Shown: positions 35,280-46,044 of the stretch, piece after piece | How the letters are laid out: every line of letters begins with the position of its first letter | How positions within the stretch are numbered: the stretch's first letter is position 1 | Source: Sporodiniella umbellata | Taxonomy: Eukaryota; Mucoromycota; Mucoromycetes; Mucorales; Rhizopodaceae | Reading direction: 5' to 3' | Assembly: GCA_025677835.1 (NCBI GenBank) | Contig: JAIXMR010000040.1 | Coordinates: forward strand, 124,001-188,000 | Length of the DNA stretch: 64,000 nucleotides | Notes under the pieces: model-generated | Databases searched by the model: none | Told to the model about the DNA's origin: nothing | Seen by the model: only the letters and a program-made list of their open reading frames with translations | Made by a program: the position numbers and the translations under genes

Positions 35280-36354
35280 TTAAGCAGCGGCGTTCACTCT
35301 TAAACTGGCTTCAGACGTAATTGCCTCCATAACATCAAGCTTTAGCAACTCCCTGACAGAATATTCTAGGGATGCTTCGTATGTGTACACAATAATTGAG
35401 TCGTTGATATGCATGTATTGCTTAGCTAATGCTGAAATACAATTAGTGACTCGTGCAATTTCTTGTCTTTCTTCTTCAGTAATTGTCTATTGCCAAACTG
35501 TTAGTATCCATATCAAGTATCGTCTATTTGAACATACATCATTTTTGCTTGAGTAATATATAGATGTATCTGTCTCATCGCCAACAACCGTTTTGAATTT
35601 TTTGTGGATCCATACATATCCATTAAGTCCAAGAATTATATCTACACCGCATGGTAGGGAGTGAAACTGTGATTTACAGCGTTGAACTAGAGCAGGCGGC
35701 ACACATATAAAGGATCCATTTCTAAGCTTGCAAAATTTGAATCCACGTGTATGGAGGCCGATAGTCCCATCACCATAAAATGTTTGAACTTCAGCCTACA
35801 AAATCTAATACTTTAGAAAAGAGTATTGAGGTATACACAAATCAATTAGCATTACCACCAACACATCCCCCTCTGCAAAAAATTGTCTCATTTGGAGTTC
35901 ATCGGCTTCATTTTTACGTCTCTATAGCAAAAAATGCTGAGCATTGGCTATTGACAGCCTAATGAGTTATCAAGCTTACCTGAACGCCACCTGGAAGACT
36001 GACAGAGCTCAGTAAAAGATTAGCATCCTGTCTAGAGTTTACATCCACTTTCCATCGTCGCATGGCAACTTCTGTGATGCGTCCAACAACAATATCACCA
36101 ATTTCAGCTGTATAGCGCGTTTTCAACGGTCTGACAGACAATAACTTGTTGACCTTTTCAACTACACCCGCAACTGAAGAAATAACAGCACTTTCTGAAT
36201 TTGTATATGTTCCGTGGCCTCTCATAAATTGTTGATCAACGGTTACTGTTTCACCGGGATTAACCAAATGTGCCTCTTCACCGTCAATTTGCATTCGGCT
36301 TTTTCCAGAGCTTGGCGTTTTAGTTGGTACTGGCGATAATATTTGAAAATCCAT
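35280..36354 (-). CDS. RRP4: Exosome subunit Rrp4 (EXOSC2)
   Basis: Four exons (35980-36354, 35856-35921, 35538-35795, 35280-35486) give 301 residues. The N-terminal ECR1 part contains [22 protein letters not shown]. The S1 domain follows ([40 protein letters not shown]). Then [21 protein letters not shown] and the KH-like domain ([13 protein letters not shown]) complete the cap subunit. Rrp4 sits on the RNA-entry face of the nine-subunit exosome core and guides RNA to the nuclease. It converges with ATG26 across 130 bp that include a TA microsatellite. Confidence 0.95.
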
Positions 36355-36547
36355 CTTGAAATTGTAGACGAAGGGAAAAGAAAAAGCACACAATCGACTT
36401 TTATGTGGTCCAAATTTTTCGTATATAAATACAAGCCACTGAGTTTTTATAATGTTAATGGTCTGCTCAGCCGTTTATTCTCTGATTAATAAGGTCGGCA
36501 TAAAATTGGAGAGCAATTGCTTTTTAAATTTTTATTATAGTACAGAA

Positions 36548-37982
36548 TTAGGTCTTTGTCCAGTTGGCCCATTCAGCCAAAGTATCATCGTCAATATAGT
36601 CATATCTCATAATGAGACCATCTTCTCCTGCTGAAACGACTTGTCTATTTTATATACAAAAAAGTTAAATTACTTGTAAATAAAGAAACTATATTACCGG
36701 CAATCGCGAGAAAACGCACAGCATCGAATAGCCTTTGTTGACCTTCTATGTCCAAGCTCAGATACCATGCTTCCAGTATGAAGATTATAAATAAAAAGTG
36801 ACCCTTGACTGGTTCCAATACAAGCATAAACCTCATCCAGACTGACATCGAATCTAGAAAAGTTTTCTCCTGACCGAAGCCGAATGGATCTTATAGATTC
36901 ACCTGTCTCTAGGTCCCAGTACTCAAGTTTTCCATTTATAGACTTTGATAAGACATTGTTGTTGGCAAATCTAATACAGTCTAGAAAAGAATGAAAAAAT
37001 CAATAAGAGCTCTCCTTTTGTGTCATACTGTACCAATGTAGTTGTCTCCGTGTAATTTTTTTAATAATCGGGAGTTTTTTTTGGATATTGTAATAGGTTC
37101 ATTGTCCATATTTGTAATACTTGGTATTTGCCACTCTCTCAATTCACCTCTGGAACTTCCTGAAACAAACTTTGTGCCTGAGGGATGAAAACACTAAGTC
37201 GTATTTAGTACCCAAGATTTACGTTGCTTCTAAAAAAATTTGCTTTACCAAAACCGTAGCATCACATTCAAAGATGGCCAAACAATTATTTTCGTCAATA
37301 TTCCACAATCTTATAGTCCCATCCTTGGATGCTGATAAGATAACGTTATCGTTTTGTGGGTGGGATTGCAAATCGTGGACAGTTTCTAATAAACTAGTCA
37401 ATTAATCCATTTTTGTAGATGATGTTTGGTTTCAAAGGTTTTACTTGTATGTCCTTGTAACTTTTTTATTTCTTGGGAATCCGCTATACTTAACACATGT
37501 ATTGCTCCACTTGCGCCAGCAGCAGCTAAACATGCATCACCTGGTCTATATAACCAACAAAATGTATGTAGTTCACGATTGACGCCGTCGTCAGCAGTGA
37601 TGTCAAAGTTTGACATAATATCCAAATGATCACCGCAGTGTTCATTATCGTATACGCTTAACTATACAATAGCTAAGAAAAAAAGTACCATATAGTATTT
37701 CTTTTATTTTCTTACTTCACAGCCACCAACTGTAGCCAGTATATTACTGGTATCGGTACTGTTTCTTTGCACTGCACCTCTTTTGTCAAATGTTTTGTTG
37801 AGATCTAGACCGATGGGAGCACTGAAGTTTTTATTGTTGAAAAAAAAAGAAATCTGATTGATGTCTCGGCCATGGTTTTCTTTTACGATTCTCCTTAATC
37901 GCATATTTCCAAACACATGCTCCTGTCTTTGATCCCGTGAAAGATTTTCTGCTTTTATGGCGAGTTGGCTAGAATTACTCAT
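36548..37982 (-). CDS. EED/ESC-like WD40 protein (putative PRC2 subunit)
   Basis: Six exons (37716-37982, 37445-37661, 37249-37385, 37034-37193, 36698-36980, 36548-36644) give 386 residues. The order of segments follows EED: NILATVGGCELSVYDNEH, ELHTFCWLY then CLAAAGASGAIHVL, LQGHTKTVHDLQSHP, NVILSASKDGTIRLWNI, NYIDCIRFANNNVLSKS, and AIRCCAFSRDCRQVVSAG near the end. EED is the H3K27me3-binding scaffold of Polycomb repressive complex 2. By eye, aromatic-cage positions of animal EED seem not conserved (His at the Y148 position, no Trp-Tyr pair at 364/365). Some other WD40 protein cannot be excluded without alignment. The splice phases are self-consistent throughout. Confidence 0.62.
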
Positions 37983-38658
37983 TTGACTTTTTGCCTCAAG
38001 AAAGCAAATAAAAACACGGCTTCTTTTTTTTTTTTTTTGGTTTTTTAAATCACTTTGTTCGCGTAGCGTGACTGGGAGAAAATACCTGCTTTTAGATTGA
38101 TCACATCCAGTGTGAAATTAGATACTATAGCCAAGTATGTACAGTACAAGCGACTCATATAAACTGACATTCTAAAAATAGCAAATATGGTGTTGTTTTT
38201 GAAGCACAATTTAATTATAACGATCTTTTTCTTTTTGCCTTTTAGGGGAAAAGATCACTACAAACTCTTAAAGCGGCATAAGATAGCCTTGTTGAGTCAT
38301 TGATCCCAAATTTTCCACAGCAATAGCTATAAAATTGAGCAGAATGCGGTAACAAAAATTGAAATAAAAAAATAAAAAAATAAAAAGCTGTAGAAAGGCT
38401 GGCTTGGATTCAGCTAAATAGTCCTTAAAATCCTACAGGCATCAAAGGATTAAAAAATGCAGAACTAATACATTAGCGACTAAAATTTTAACATGTACAT
38501 GTATGCAAGGTAGAAAAGTTGTACAAAAGATCCCTTTTAAAAATTTTTGATACAGAAATTTTTGTTTCTTGAAATTTTCCCTGTTCATAAATAGTTGCAA
38601 CATCCTAACATTGTGATATTTCTTCTCAACAGAGCTCCTTTTTTTTTTTAAAAAAAAA
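37983..38658. other. Divergent spacer EED-like / Ecl1-like
   Basis: Holds both promoters. A T11A10 tract (38639-38659) ends exactly at the first base of the Ecl1-like ATG. Confidence 0.55.
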
Positions 38659-39168
38659 ATGTGCGATTTGAACTGGTGTCCTGTCTGTGAAAAATCTATA
38701 CATACAGAATCTGTAAGTGCGCTCACTACTAAAAATATAAGCTAACATGTACAAATAACTTAGGATCTACTGTATTGCTCAGTAGAATGTTTTTTAGAAG
38801 ACAACCGTACCACAAAAGCATCAGTTCTTGAAGAGACTTATAGCGGCTTTTTACATCCTAAGTCTTGCAGTTTAGATTTTCACTATTCATCTATTAGCAT
38901 ATCAAAGAACACATCCATTACAACTTCGATACCGCCCTCAATGATCACTTCAAACACTCTGGATTCACTATCTTCAAAAGAGGACGATTCAGATAATGAA
39001 GAAGAGCAACATATTTTCTCCTGCTGCGATTATTGTGAAAACCAAGTAGAAAAAAGCCGGGACAAGCCCTTTCAAGATATTTACCCGTCATATAATCCAC
39101 TATGGTCCGAAAAGCTACCTGATATGGACGATTCACAAGACTGTCGCTTTCAAGAGGCCACTTTTTGA
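38659..39168 (+). CDS. Ecl1-like zinc-binding life-span regulatory factor
   Basis: Two exons (38659-38712 and 38764-39168) encode 152 residues. The N terminus MCDLNWCPVCEKSI, then LLYCSVECFLED, gives the C-x-x-C...C-x-x-x-C pattern of the fungal Ecl1/life-span regulatory family. S. pombe Ecl1-3 bind zinc and extend chronological life span on nutrient limitation. The rest is Ser/Thr-rich with an acidic patch (KEDDSDNEEEQHIF) and a second Cys pair (CCDYCENQ). The second Cys cluster is not something I associate with the small yeast members. No membrane segment. Confidence 0.75.
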
Positions 39169-40064
39169 TTGCACTAAAAAATATCACTTGTTTGCTATAA
39201 AACAAAAATTATTGTTACATCGCTCGGATGAACCATGTGTGACTCTCAGTAAATTTAAAACAAATCACATCACAAAAGCTTAATATACCTCATTAAAATA
39301 AAATCAAGCTATTCGCTTCAATACTTTTCAAGCTGTTACGCTCAAATTTCCTCAATTGTCTAAAGTGATCTAGTATCATATTTTAAATGAGCTATGTCGT
39401 AACCACGCAGTGCTTCCCGCTTATCGAAAGGAGCGATTGTAGACAGAACATAATTGTATTATTAAAGCTCTAAAGTTTATTAAAGAGTGTATGCTTTATC
39501 GAGTATGTACATATACATGTCATCTGAAAGCAAGAGTAGAGGTATATAGATCGTTTTTAGTAAATAGCTACTAGGTCTTTGCTAGCATTTTTTCGTGGCA
39601 CCTAGTATCTTGTTTTTGTATTAAAACATGCATATATTCTGTTAGGTTTAGAGATGGCTGTAAATTTTGCCGTATCTTGCCAAATTTTATATGTAAACAG
39701 TAGTCTACATACTATTAGACATGTGTTACCCAGAAAGCCATTGACTAATAACTGTAAAAAGTCAAGGGCCTAAGAGTATGAGCTAAAGTTGACAAATTAT
39801 TGATTAAAAAACGTTTTGATGCTTATTTATTACTATTGCGTTGTTCAAACCATTTTCAAGATCTATAATTCAAACTGTCTACTTGGATTTTTTTAATGGT
39901 CTATTTTTAGGGTAAAAGCTTTATCTAAGATGTCTGTCTGAGTCAACTTTCTATTTCTGGATAGAGTGCTGCCATGAAAATAGACGTGTATTTTCTTTTA
40001 TCATTCTCACCGTTTCTTTTCTTCCCTCTTTTCTTTTTTTTCTTTTAGTCAACATCAAAACACA
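39169..40064. other. Spacer upstream of the phosphatase gene, no gene seen
   Basis: About 900 bp of AT-rich DNA with a pyrimidine-rich tract (40010-40048) just before the start. No coding frame of note. Confidence 0.6.
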
Positions 40065-41144
40065 ATGATAGATACTGATTCATATTGTCAAAAAAAAGAA
40101 CGCCTCAATAAACTAAAGACATCTGATACACACCCACTCAAGTAATGAAAAATAAAGAGAATGTTTTTCCTCTTCTTTACGCTTTATCAAAAAAAGTATA
40201 AGCCATATTATGCCCTTATGTTTGCAAGGTTATATGCTACCAGATCACTGTGATTTGTATGATTTCATTCAAGAGCCCCTAAACTATGTGTTGAATAAGC
40301 CATCGTCTATAAAGGGGAACGTGTATCTGAGTTCCTGCCCAGGAAAAAAAGTTCGGTTGTCGGGGCCAGTAAAAGGGAGAGTCTCAATCAATCGTGATCT
40401 GGATCTAGACCTCACAAGGATAGAGTCATTTGGTATTACTATGATCGTTTGGTAAATAGTGGCACCCAAAAAAAAAGAGACCAATTTGATCATTTTTTAT
40501 AGTTGCTTAGACGATTATGAATTATATTCTCTGGGTGTATCTTGGTCCGAATACCAAGCAGAAGCAGCAAAAAAGAACATTGAAATTTATAGGCTTCCTA
40601 TAAATGATGGTGGATGTCCTGATTCGATGAGTGTTATGGAGACAACTGTTGAATCCATAAACGCTTTGTTAAGACAAGGAAGTAACGTACTCATTCACTG
40701 TAGGGCAGGTACGTAGAAAGAAAAGAAAAAAGACTATAATTAAATCAAGCAGGTATTGGTAGGGCGGGATTAGTAGCCTCGTGCTGGCTATTAGAAAACT
40801 TTCTTTGTCAAACGGCTGAGAAGGCCGTGTCAGTTGTTAGAAGTCAACGGAGCGTGAGAGCGGTAGAAACGCTTAAGCAAGCTAACTATATTATTCGTTA
40901 TTTGATATCAATGAGACAAAGACATGGCCTACAGCCCCCAAATATCTCACCAACAAGACCCCAAGCAAAATTACCCAACAGGTATTTTTTTCCACCTTCA
41001 ATTGATGCTATTGCCCAGCTGGAATACGATATCGTCAAAGGGTAAGCTTTATATTAAAGAGCGCATATCTATTTCCGTGTAATGCTTCGGAACCCAAAAG
41101 CTTAAAAAAAGTAATCGCCTTACCATACTAGGAATTTATTGTAA
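40065..41144 (+). CDS. Dual-specificity/tyrosine phosphatase (CDKN3-like)
   Basis: Five exons (40065-40141, 40203-40451, 40503-40708, 40753-41041, 41132-41144) give 277 residues. The catalytic loop is HCRAGIGRAG, formed across the exon 3/4 junction, matching HCxxGxGR with the nucleophilic Cys and the binding Arg. The general-acid region is YRLPINDGGCPDSMS (Asp within IND). The N-terminal third (SSCPGKKVRLSGPVKGR, then LDLDLTRIESFGITMIV) resembles KAP/CDKN3 and PTP-like proteins. The exact substrate is not visible; a CDK T-loop phosphatase is one option. The last exon of 13 nt adds NLL before the stop and is less certain than the rest. Confidence 0.82.
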
Positions 41145-41452
41145 CGCCAAAGTACAGTCTTTAAACTAAAGGCTTTTGGAAAAGTTAGTCCTAAGCTTAC
41201 ATCATTTAGTTGTTTTTGATAAATTGAAACTTAACTTCGAAAAAAAAACCTCACTATTGGTTTATTTGCTTGTTTTTGCTAGTTTTTTTTTTGTTTATAA
41301 AAACTCTAAAAGCAACCCTCAAGCTATAATTCAAAACACCCACGTGACCTTTTCCAAATTAAAAAAAAAAGAGTCTCCCGATAAAATCTGGGCGAAGCAC
41401 GTATGCAAAATTTGCCTTAGGTTATACGTCTTTAGCTGTATTTAGTTCAAAA
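41145..41452. other. Convergent spacer, no gene seen
   Basis: Between the 3' ends of the phosphatase and lectin genes; an 89-codon frame here has no domain. Confidence 0.6.
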
Positions 41453-42622
41453 TCAAAATCTTTTCATTCTAGTTTTTTGGTCGTAATAGCGATAACCAAC
41501 AAATAAGCCGCCAGCAACTGCACAGATCAAGAACAGTTTAAACAGGAAAGAGACAATACCACCAGAAGAGCCTACCTTCGTTTTCTTCGATGGTCTGGGT
41601 GGCATTTCCTTTATAGCAGCAGGGATAGGACGAGTAATAACAGATATAATATCGTGATTGTCTGATACTTCACCTGTATGTGCACTAAAACCAAGATAAT
41701 GGTGCTCAGGAAGAGAAATGTCGTGTTTCTTGAAGCAAAGATCCCATTCGTCTTCTGACTTCCACTGCAATTCTAATTGAATATAGTTTCCTTTATGATA
41801 GGTAAACTTGGCGCGAGTAGGTATTCCTCTTTGTCTAAAGTCAGCCTAAGAATGCTTTGTTTAGTGGAAGTCTCTTTCACATAAAATTACCTCACAACCA
41901 GCCAGCTCGGTATCGCTTCCGTCTTTGTCACCATTGTACTGTTTTGTACCATCGTTCAGCATAGCTGAAACATAGGGGAATGAGTGACGCTGAATAAGAA
42001 AGTTAGATTTTTTTTCTTCTTTTTTTTTTTTCTTTTTTGCTTACATGAGCTCTCTCGTTGTCATAAGTATCAAAAAAAATCCCAAGTCCTTGAAATCTGT
42101 CAACAGACCCAAATACAGGGCCGGGGTGCATTCGCTGCTTTGTAAGCCACACTGTAAAAAGAGAGTATAAGAAAATGTAGATATTTTACCAACAGTTTAC
42201 TTACTAGCAAAACCATCACCATAAAGATGCCCACCAGAACCGTCTACTTTAAACTCGACCTCGACTTCAAAATTATCTCCTGCTAAGGGCTGAGGAAAGT
42301 ATTAGACTTCGTTTAAAACGTCACTTGGAAATTTTACCAAACGGGACCACAAGAACCCAGACTGGGATTGTTTGTTAGATGTTAAGCGAATGTGTTGGTT
42401 TGTATTGACAATAGTATCTCCAGAAAAATCAAACCATCTATTTTGTAAGTCCTCATCTGTAGACAAAAATTTCGTTTATATTCGATCCATAAAGTAGACA
42501 TTCATTTGCTTACCGATGTAGGGCATTGCAATAGAATGCGTCCTCAAAGTTGAGCTACTTTGGGCCAAGGCCAAAGCAGCACCTGTTACTAGAGCTGAAA
42601 GAATAGTCAAAGCGGATCGCAT
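41453..42622 (-). CDS. L-type lectin cargo receptor (VIP36/LMAN2-like)
   Basis: Six exons (42514-42622, 42338-42456, 42205-42289, 42045-42151, 41891-41989, 41453-41845) encode 303 residues. A signal peptide (MRSALTILSALVTGAALALA) precedes the leguminous-type lectin domain with LYGDGFAMWLTKQRMHPGPV, GLGIFFDTYDNERAH and YLGFSAHTGEVSDNHDI. A single membrane segment near the C terminus (SFLFKLFLICAVAGGLFVG) is followed by a short cytosolic tail ending KTRMKRF. VIP36, VIPL and ERGIC-53 relatives bind high-mannose glycans with Ca2+ and move glycoproteins between ER and Golgi. The tail resembles the KRF/Y-type export signal. Catalytic activity is not expected. Confidence 0.92.
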
Positions 42623-42701
42623 GCTAATATGTAACGAGAAACAATAAGAAAAAAGAAGCAGCTGTATTTTCAGGCAGTAATAAAATGATCAATTTCGGAC
42701 T

Positions 42702-43678
42702 TTATTTATTTCTTTCCATTAAACGACCCAACAACTCCTTTTGAATCTGTGCCTGTTTCTTGCTTTCTGTGAGGGAGCCCAGACTTCTTAAATCGTTTAC
42801 TATGTCTTTTGTTTTACCAAAATAAACATCTTGAAGAGAGTTTCTCATTTTTAGCTCCATATCTTCTACCATACGACCAATATTAGCGATGTGGGCTGAA
42901 GGATCATCCACAGGATAATCCTGCTCTACTTGTCTGGTCATACTTCCACTTAAATTCAAATTTCCGAGGCCTTGATTGTTTGTTATCATATAAAGCATCA
43001 CGGTAGAAGTAAGCTGATATTGTGCATTTCGTCCTCTTTCTGTAACTTCAAATACATGAATAGAATCCCAGGCTCCTTTCATTCGCTTCGCTCCATCACT
43101 CACTAACCACAGTTAGCAATCAATTCTACTCTGTAAGCCATATAATATATACCTTTTTTTATTAAAACAACAATGGCAAATTTGTCGTCCATATCAAATG
43201 CATAAACAGATGAAACACCGCCCTCATAATACATTTCACGGTAAGTATCGAAAGCATCATTAGCTGCTATTTCAATCTTTCGTAAGGAGAGTGAAGGGAC
43301 TGCACCGTCTAATAACTCAGGCTCATATTCATTACTCCAAGGGGACCTTTGCATTTCACTCAGTTAATTGGCCCTTTTGTTTTGTTGGTATTTACCTGTA
43401 TGAATCTCCATCTCGGTTATAATCACAAACAAGATAGTCTCTTCCGGTTTTTACACAACGTTTGACTTTAAGAGGCTGGTCAACTGAAGATAGCAACTCA
43501 TCTACCAAATCGGGATGAACCAAATCAAAAAGCTTTCCTAAATTCTCCTCTACATTCTGTGGCGGCAAACGTCGCATTAAATCCAAAGCACAATCAAATT
43601 GGTCACTCTAACAAACATTTTATTTTATTTATTTGAGAAAAGAACAGATGCGACTAGTTTGAATCAAAACTTTACCAT
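42702..43678 (-). CDS. CAP2: F-actin capping protein beta subunit
   Basis: Four exons (43676-43678, 43396-43607, 43153-43346, 42702-43102) give 269 residues. [66 protein letters not shown] and [16 protein letters not shown] are near-invariant CapZ-beta blocks. It pairs with the alpha subunit to cap barbed ends of actin filaments. The first coding exon consists of the ATG alone, followed directly by a GT donor; the splice to the AGT-GAC-CAA exon restores the conserved MSDQ start, which supports it. The gene lies tail to head with the lectin gene (79 bp). Confidence 0.95.
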
Positions 43679-44483
43679 GATATCTTGTTGTTTAGCCTTT
43701 AATTGACTGAGAAAAACAAGAGATACTACGTTGTTATTCAAACAGTTTGAAGCCTTTTGTGTTACAAAAGGCGCCCTACGGGCACTCAAACCCTGTCCAC
43801 TGATGTCGTCACTGTTTATAATCAACATTGATGGGTTAGGTCGTTTTTCCCTTTAGCCTTTGTGAACATCCAGTGTTGAGATTCCTATCGCCAAACTCAT
43901 GATGTCAGTTCATTATTTATTGATAGAGCCCATATAAAAACACAATGTCTACATTTTTGATGTGAAACTGCCACGGTACCAGTTTCTTTATTTTCGGACT
44001 TATTCTCTGAACTTTTTCGAGCCAATATTCCAGAAAAAGCTACTAGCGCAGTAAAACTAAACTCAAGTAGCAGTAGAAAACACATTGGTATTATCTTTTC
44101 TTCATAATACAATTGAGGAAGAAAAAAACGTATAATGCAATCTAGAGCCCCCTTCTGAATCAGCATTACAAAATCGAAATTCAGTAACATTATTGACACT
44201 CAAGAAAAAATTTTTACTGGTACACGAAAAAGGCATTGCTTACAATCAGTTCTTTTTCATTTGCAAATTTAGACTATAGCGATTTAAGAATGTTTATTGT
44301 GTAAGAAGTATTTATGTTTAGATTTTTAAAATGGTTGCCAACAACCTCTCCGTTTTAGCAGTCCTGATTGGTGGCCAATAATTTTTTCAGTAAAAAAAAG
44401 TTAATGTGGCTTAGAAAGAATAAAAATTTTGTTGCAGCATTGTCGCAAATTGAGCTCTTCCTCTTTTTCACTCATCACACACC
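43679..44483. other. Divergent spacer CAP2 / RPS21 with structured element
   Basis: Contains both promoters. A 100-codon minus-strand frame (43897-44199) has one hydrophobic stretch but no recognisable family. A compact inverted-repeat structure lies at 43745-43791. Confidence 0.5.
43745..43791. repeat. Three-stem inverted-repeat element
   Basis: An outer 6-bp stem (745-750 with 786-791, +43000) encloses a perfect 9-bp stem with a 3-nt loop (GCCTTTTGT / ACAAAAGGC, 43752-43772). A 4-bp GC stem with a TAC loop follows (43773-43783). The layout is a three-way junction. It is GC-rich relative to its surroundings. Confidence 0.5.
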
Positions 44484-44865
44484 ATGGAGAACTCTGAAGG
44501 CCAACTCGTCGATCTTTACATTCCTCGCAAGTGGTAGGCTTCTTTTTTAAGCTCTTTTTTGCAGTTATACGTCTTTTTACCTACTCATTCTGTATAGCTC
44601 TGCCACCAACCGTCTCATCACTGCCAAGGACCACGCCTCTGTTCAAATCAACGTTGGCGATGTCACCCCTGAAGGTCGTTTCGCCAACTCTTTCTCTACC
44701 TACGCCTTCTGTGGTTTCATCCGTAAGGAAGCTGAAGCTGATGACGCTCTCAACCGTCTTGCCCAAGCTGATGGCTGTAAGTTCAATTATTTATATTGAT
44801 TACTCAAGACTAACCCATATTCTGGTTAATTAGACTTGAAGAACGTCTTCTCCTATCAACAATAA
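44484..44865 (+). CDS. RPS21: 40S ribosomal protein S21 (eS21)
   Basis: Three exons (44484-44533, 44598-44776, 44834-44865) encode 86 residues. [38 protein letters not shown] and [20 protein letters not shown] match eS21. It lies on the platform/beak side of the small subunit and takes part in 18S maturation. The final exon supplies the short C-terminal tail [10 protein letters not shown]. Confidence 0.96.
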
Positions 44866-46044
44866 ACTGCTTGATGTACTGTTTTATTTATAAAAATTAA
44901 CATGCTCAACTTTTATAACGATCTACTTTTATGAAACGCACCTATATTCGTCGTATAGAACATTAGTGTTACGGTTTTTCGTTTGACTGAAGCATTGTCG
45001 CCATCTTGTGTAAAGCTAGAAACTAGGCTCACTGACGAAAATGAAGGATGTACTGATCGGCTAACAAATGGTCCATGTATTGCTATGTTTGAGTTTATTT
45101 TCTCACCAAAGTTCGACTCAACCTTGCATAAGCAATCTGTTGAACACTATTATATCGTTTTAAACTTAGTTCATGTAACGCTTTTACAAAAATCTAAGAA
45201 ACCGTTATAATTGGATTGTTGTTTGGAAGAATTTTGGCACGTGTGTATTGATATAATAGATCTTTTCAAAGAAGTCCTTTCGATTATAGTGAGATTGTTT
45301 GTTTGAGTAAACGGCTTAGCCCTCTTTGATTTTCAAATAATCTTATCCCTCAGCTTTATTTTGTGAATAGCACTAAACACTATTCACTGTTTGGTTCAAG
45401 TAATTGAAAATAAAGCACCGGACTTATTGTAGTATTAACATCTTAGAGGGCAAACGTTGCACTCCTGTCGCTTTGGTGTAACAATAATGCAGAAGCAAAT
45501 TTATACTTGGATTGCACCAAGCTCAAAGTTAGAAAAGATCTGCAAAAGCCGTACTTAAATGATAGGTTTTCTTGGATACAAACCAAGCAAAAAAGTTAAG
45601 TGATCAATACACCAAAACTGTATAGTTACTATTATAGTTTATTTGCGAACTGTGCGTTTAGACCTAATCCATGCCTTTTCAATAAGGATGTTTGCAGCTT
45701 CGTACATTTTGGCCTAAAAAGTGTAACAACACTGCCCTTAAAAAAAGAGCGGGAAATGCCTCGAAGAATACGGTACAGAGTTCATAAGTAAACGTTGCTT
45801 TTTTTTTTTGTAAAGGTACAAGCCTACACATTTATTACAGCAATTTTCTTTAAAAAATTTCATACGTAAAATACGGCCATGTATTTTCTCAATATACATT
45901 GGGTGCCAAATACGTATTGTTTCAAAAAACCATATAAAAGTTTTACGAGTATAGCAATTAATTTGTACCGAGCTGGGATAAAAGACAATTTGTTGCACAG
46001 AGCAATGCTAATATATAACCTCTTTATTTTTCACACACCAAACT
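44866..46044. other. 1.2-kb spacer, no gene seen
   Basis: AT-rich with several short frames on both strands but none with a domain. Holds the promoter of the GMC oxidoreductase. Confidence 0.55.

Noticed and set aside
43897..44199. 100-codon minus-strand frame with a hydrophobic stretch
   Set aside because: No family resemblance and it lies in the promoter region between two divergent genes; kept only as a possibility within the spacer entry.
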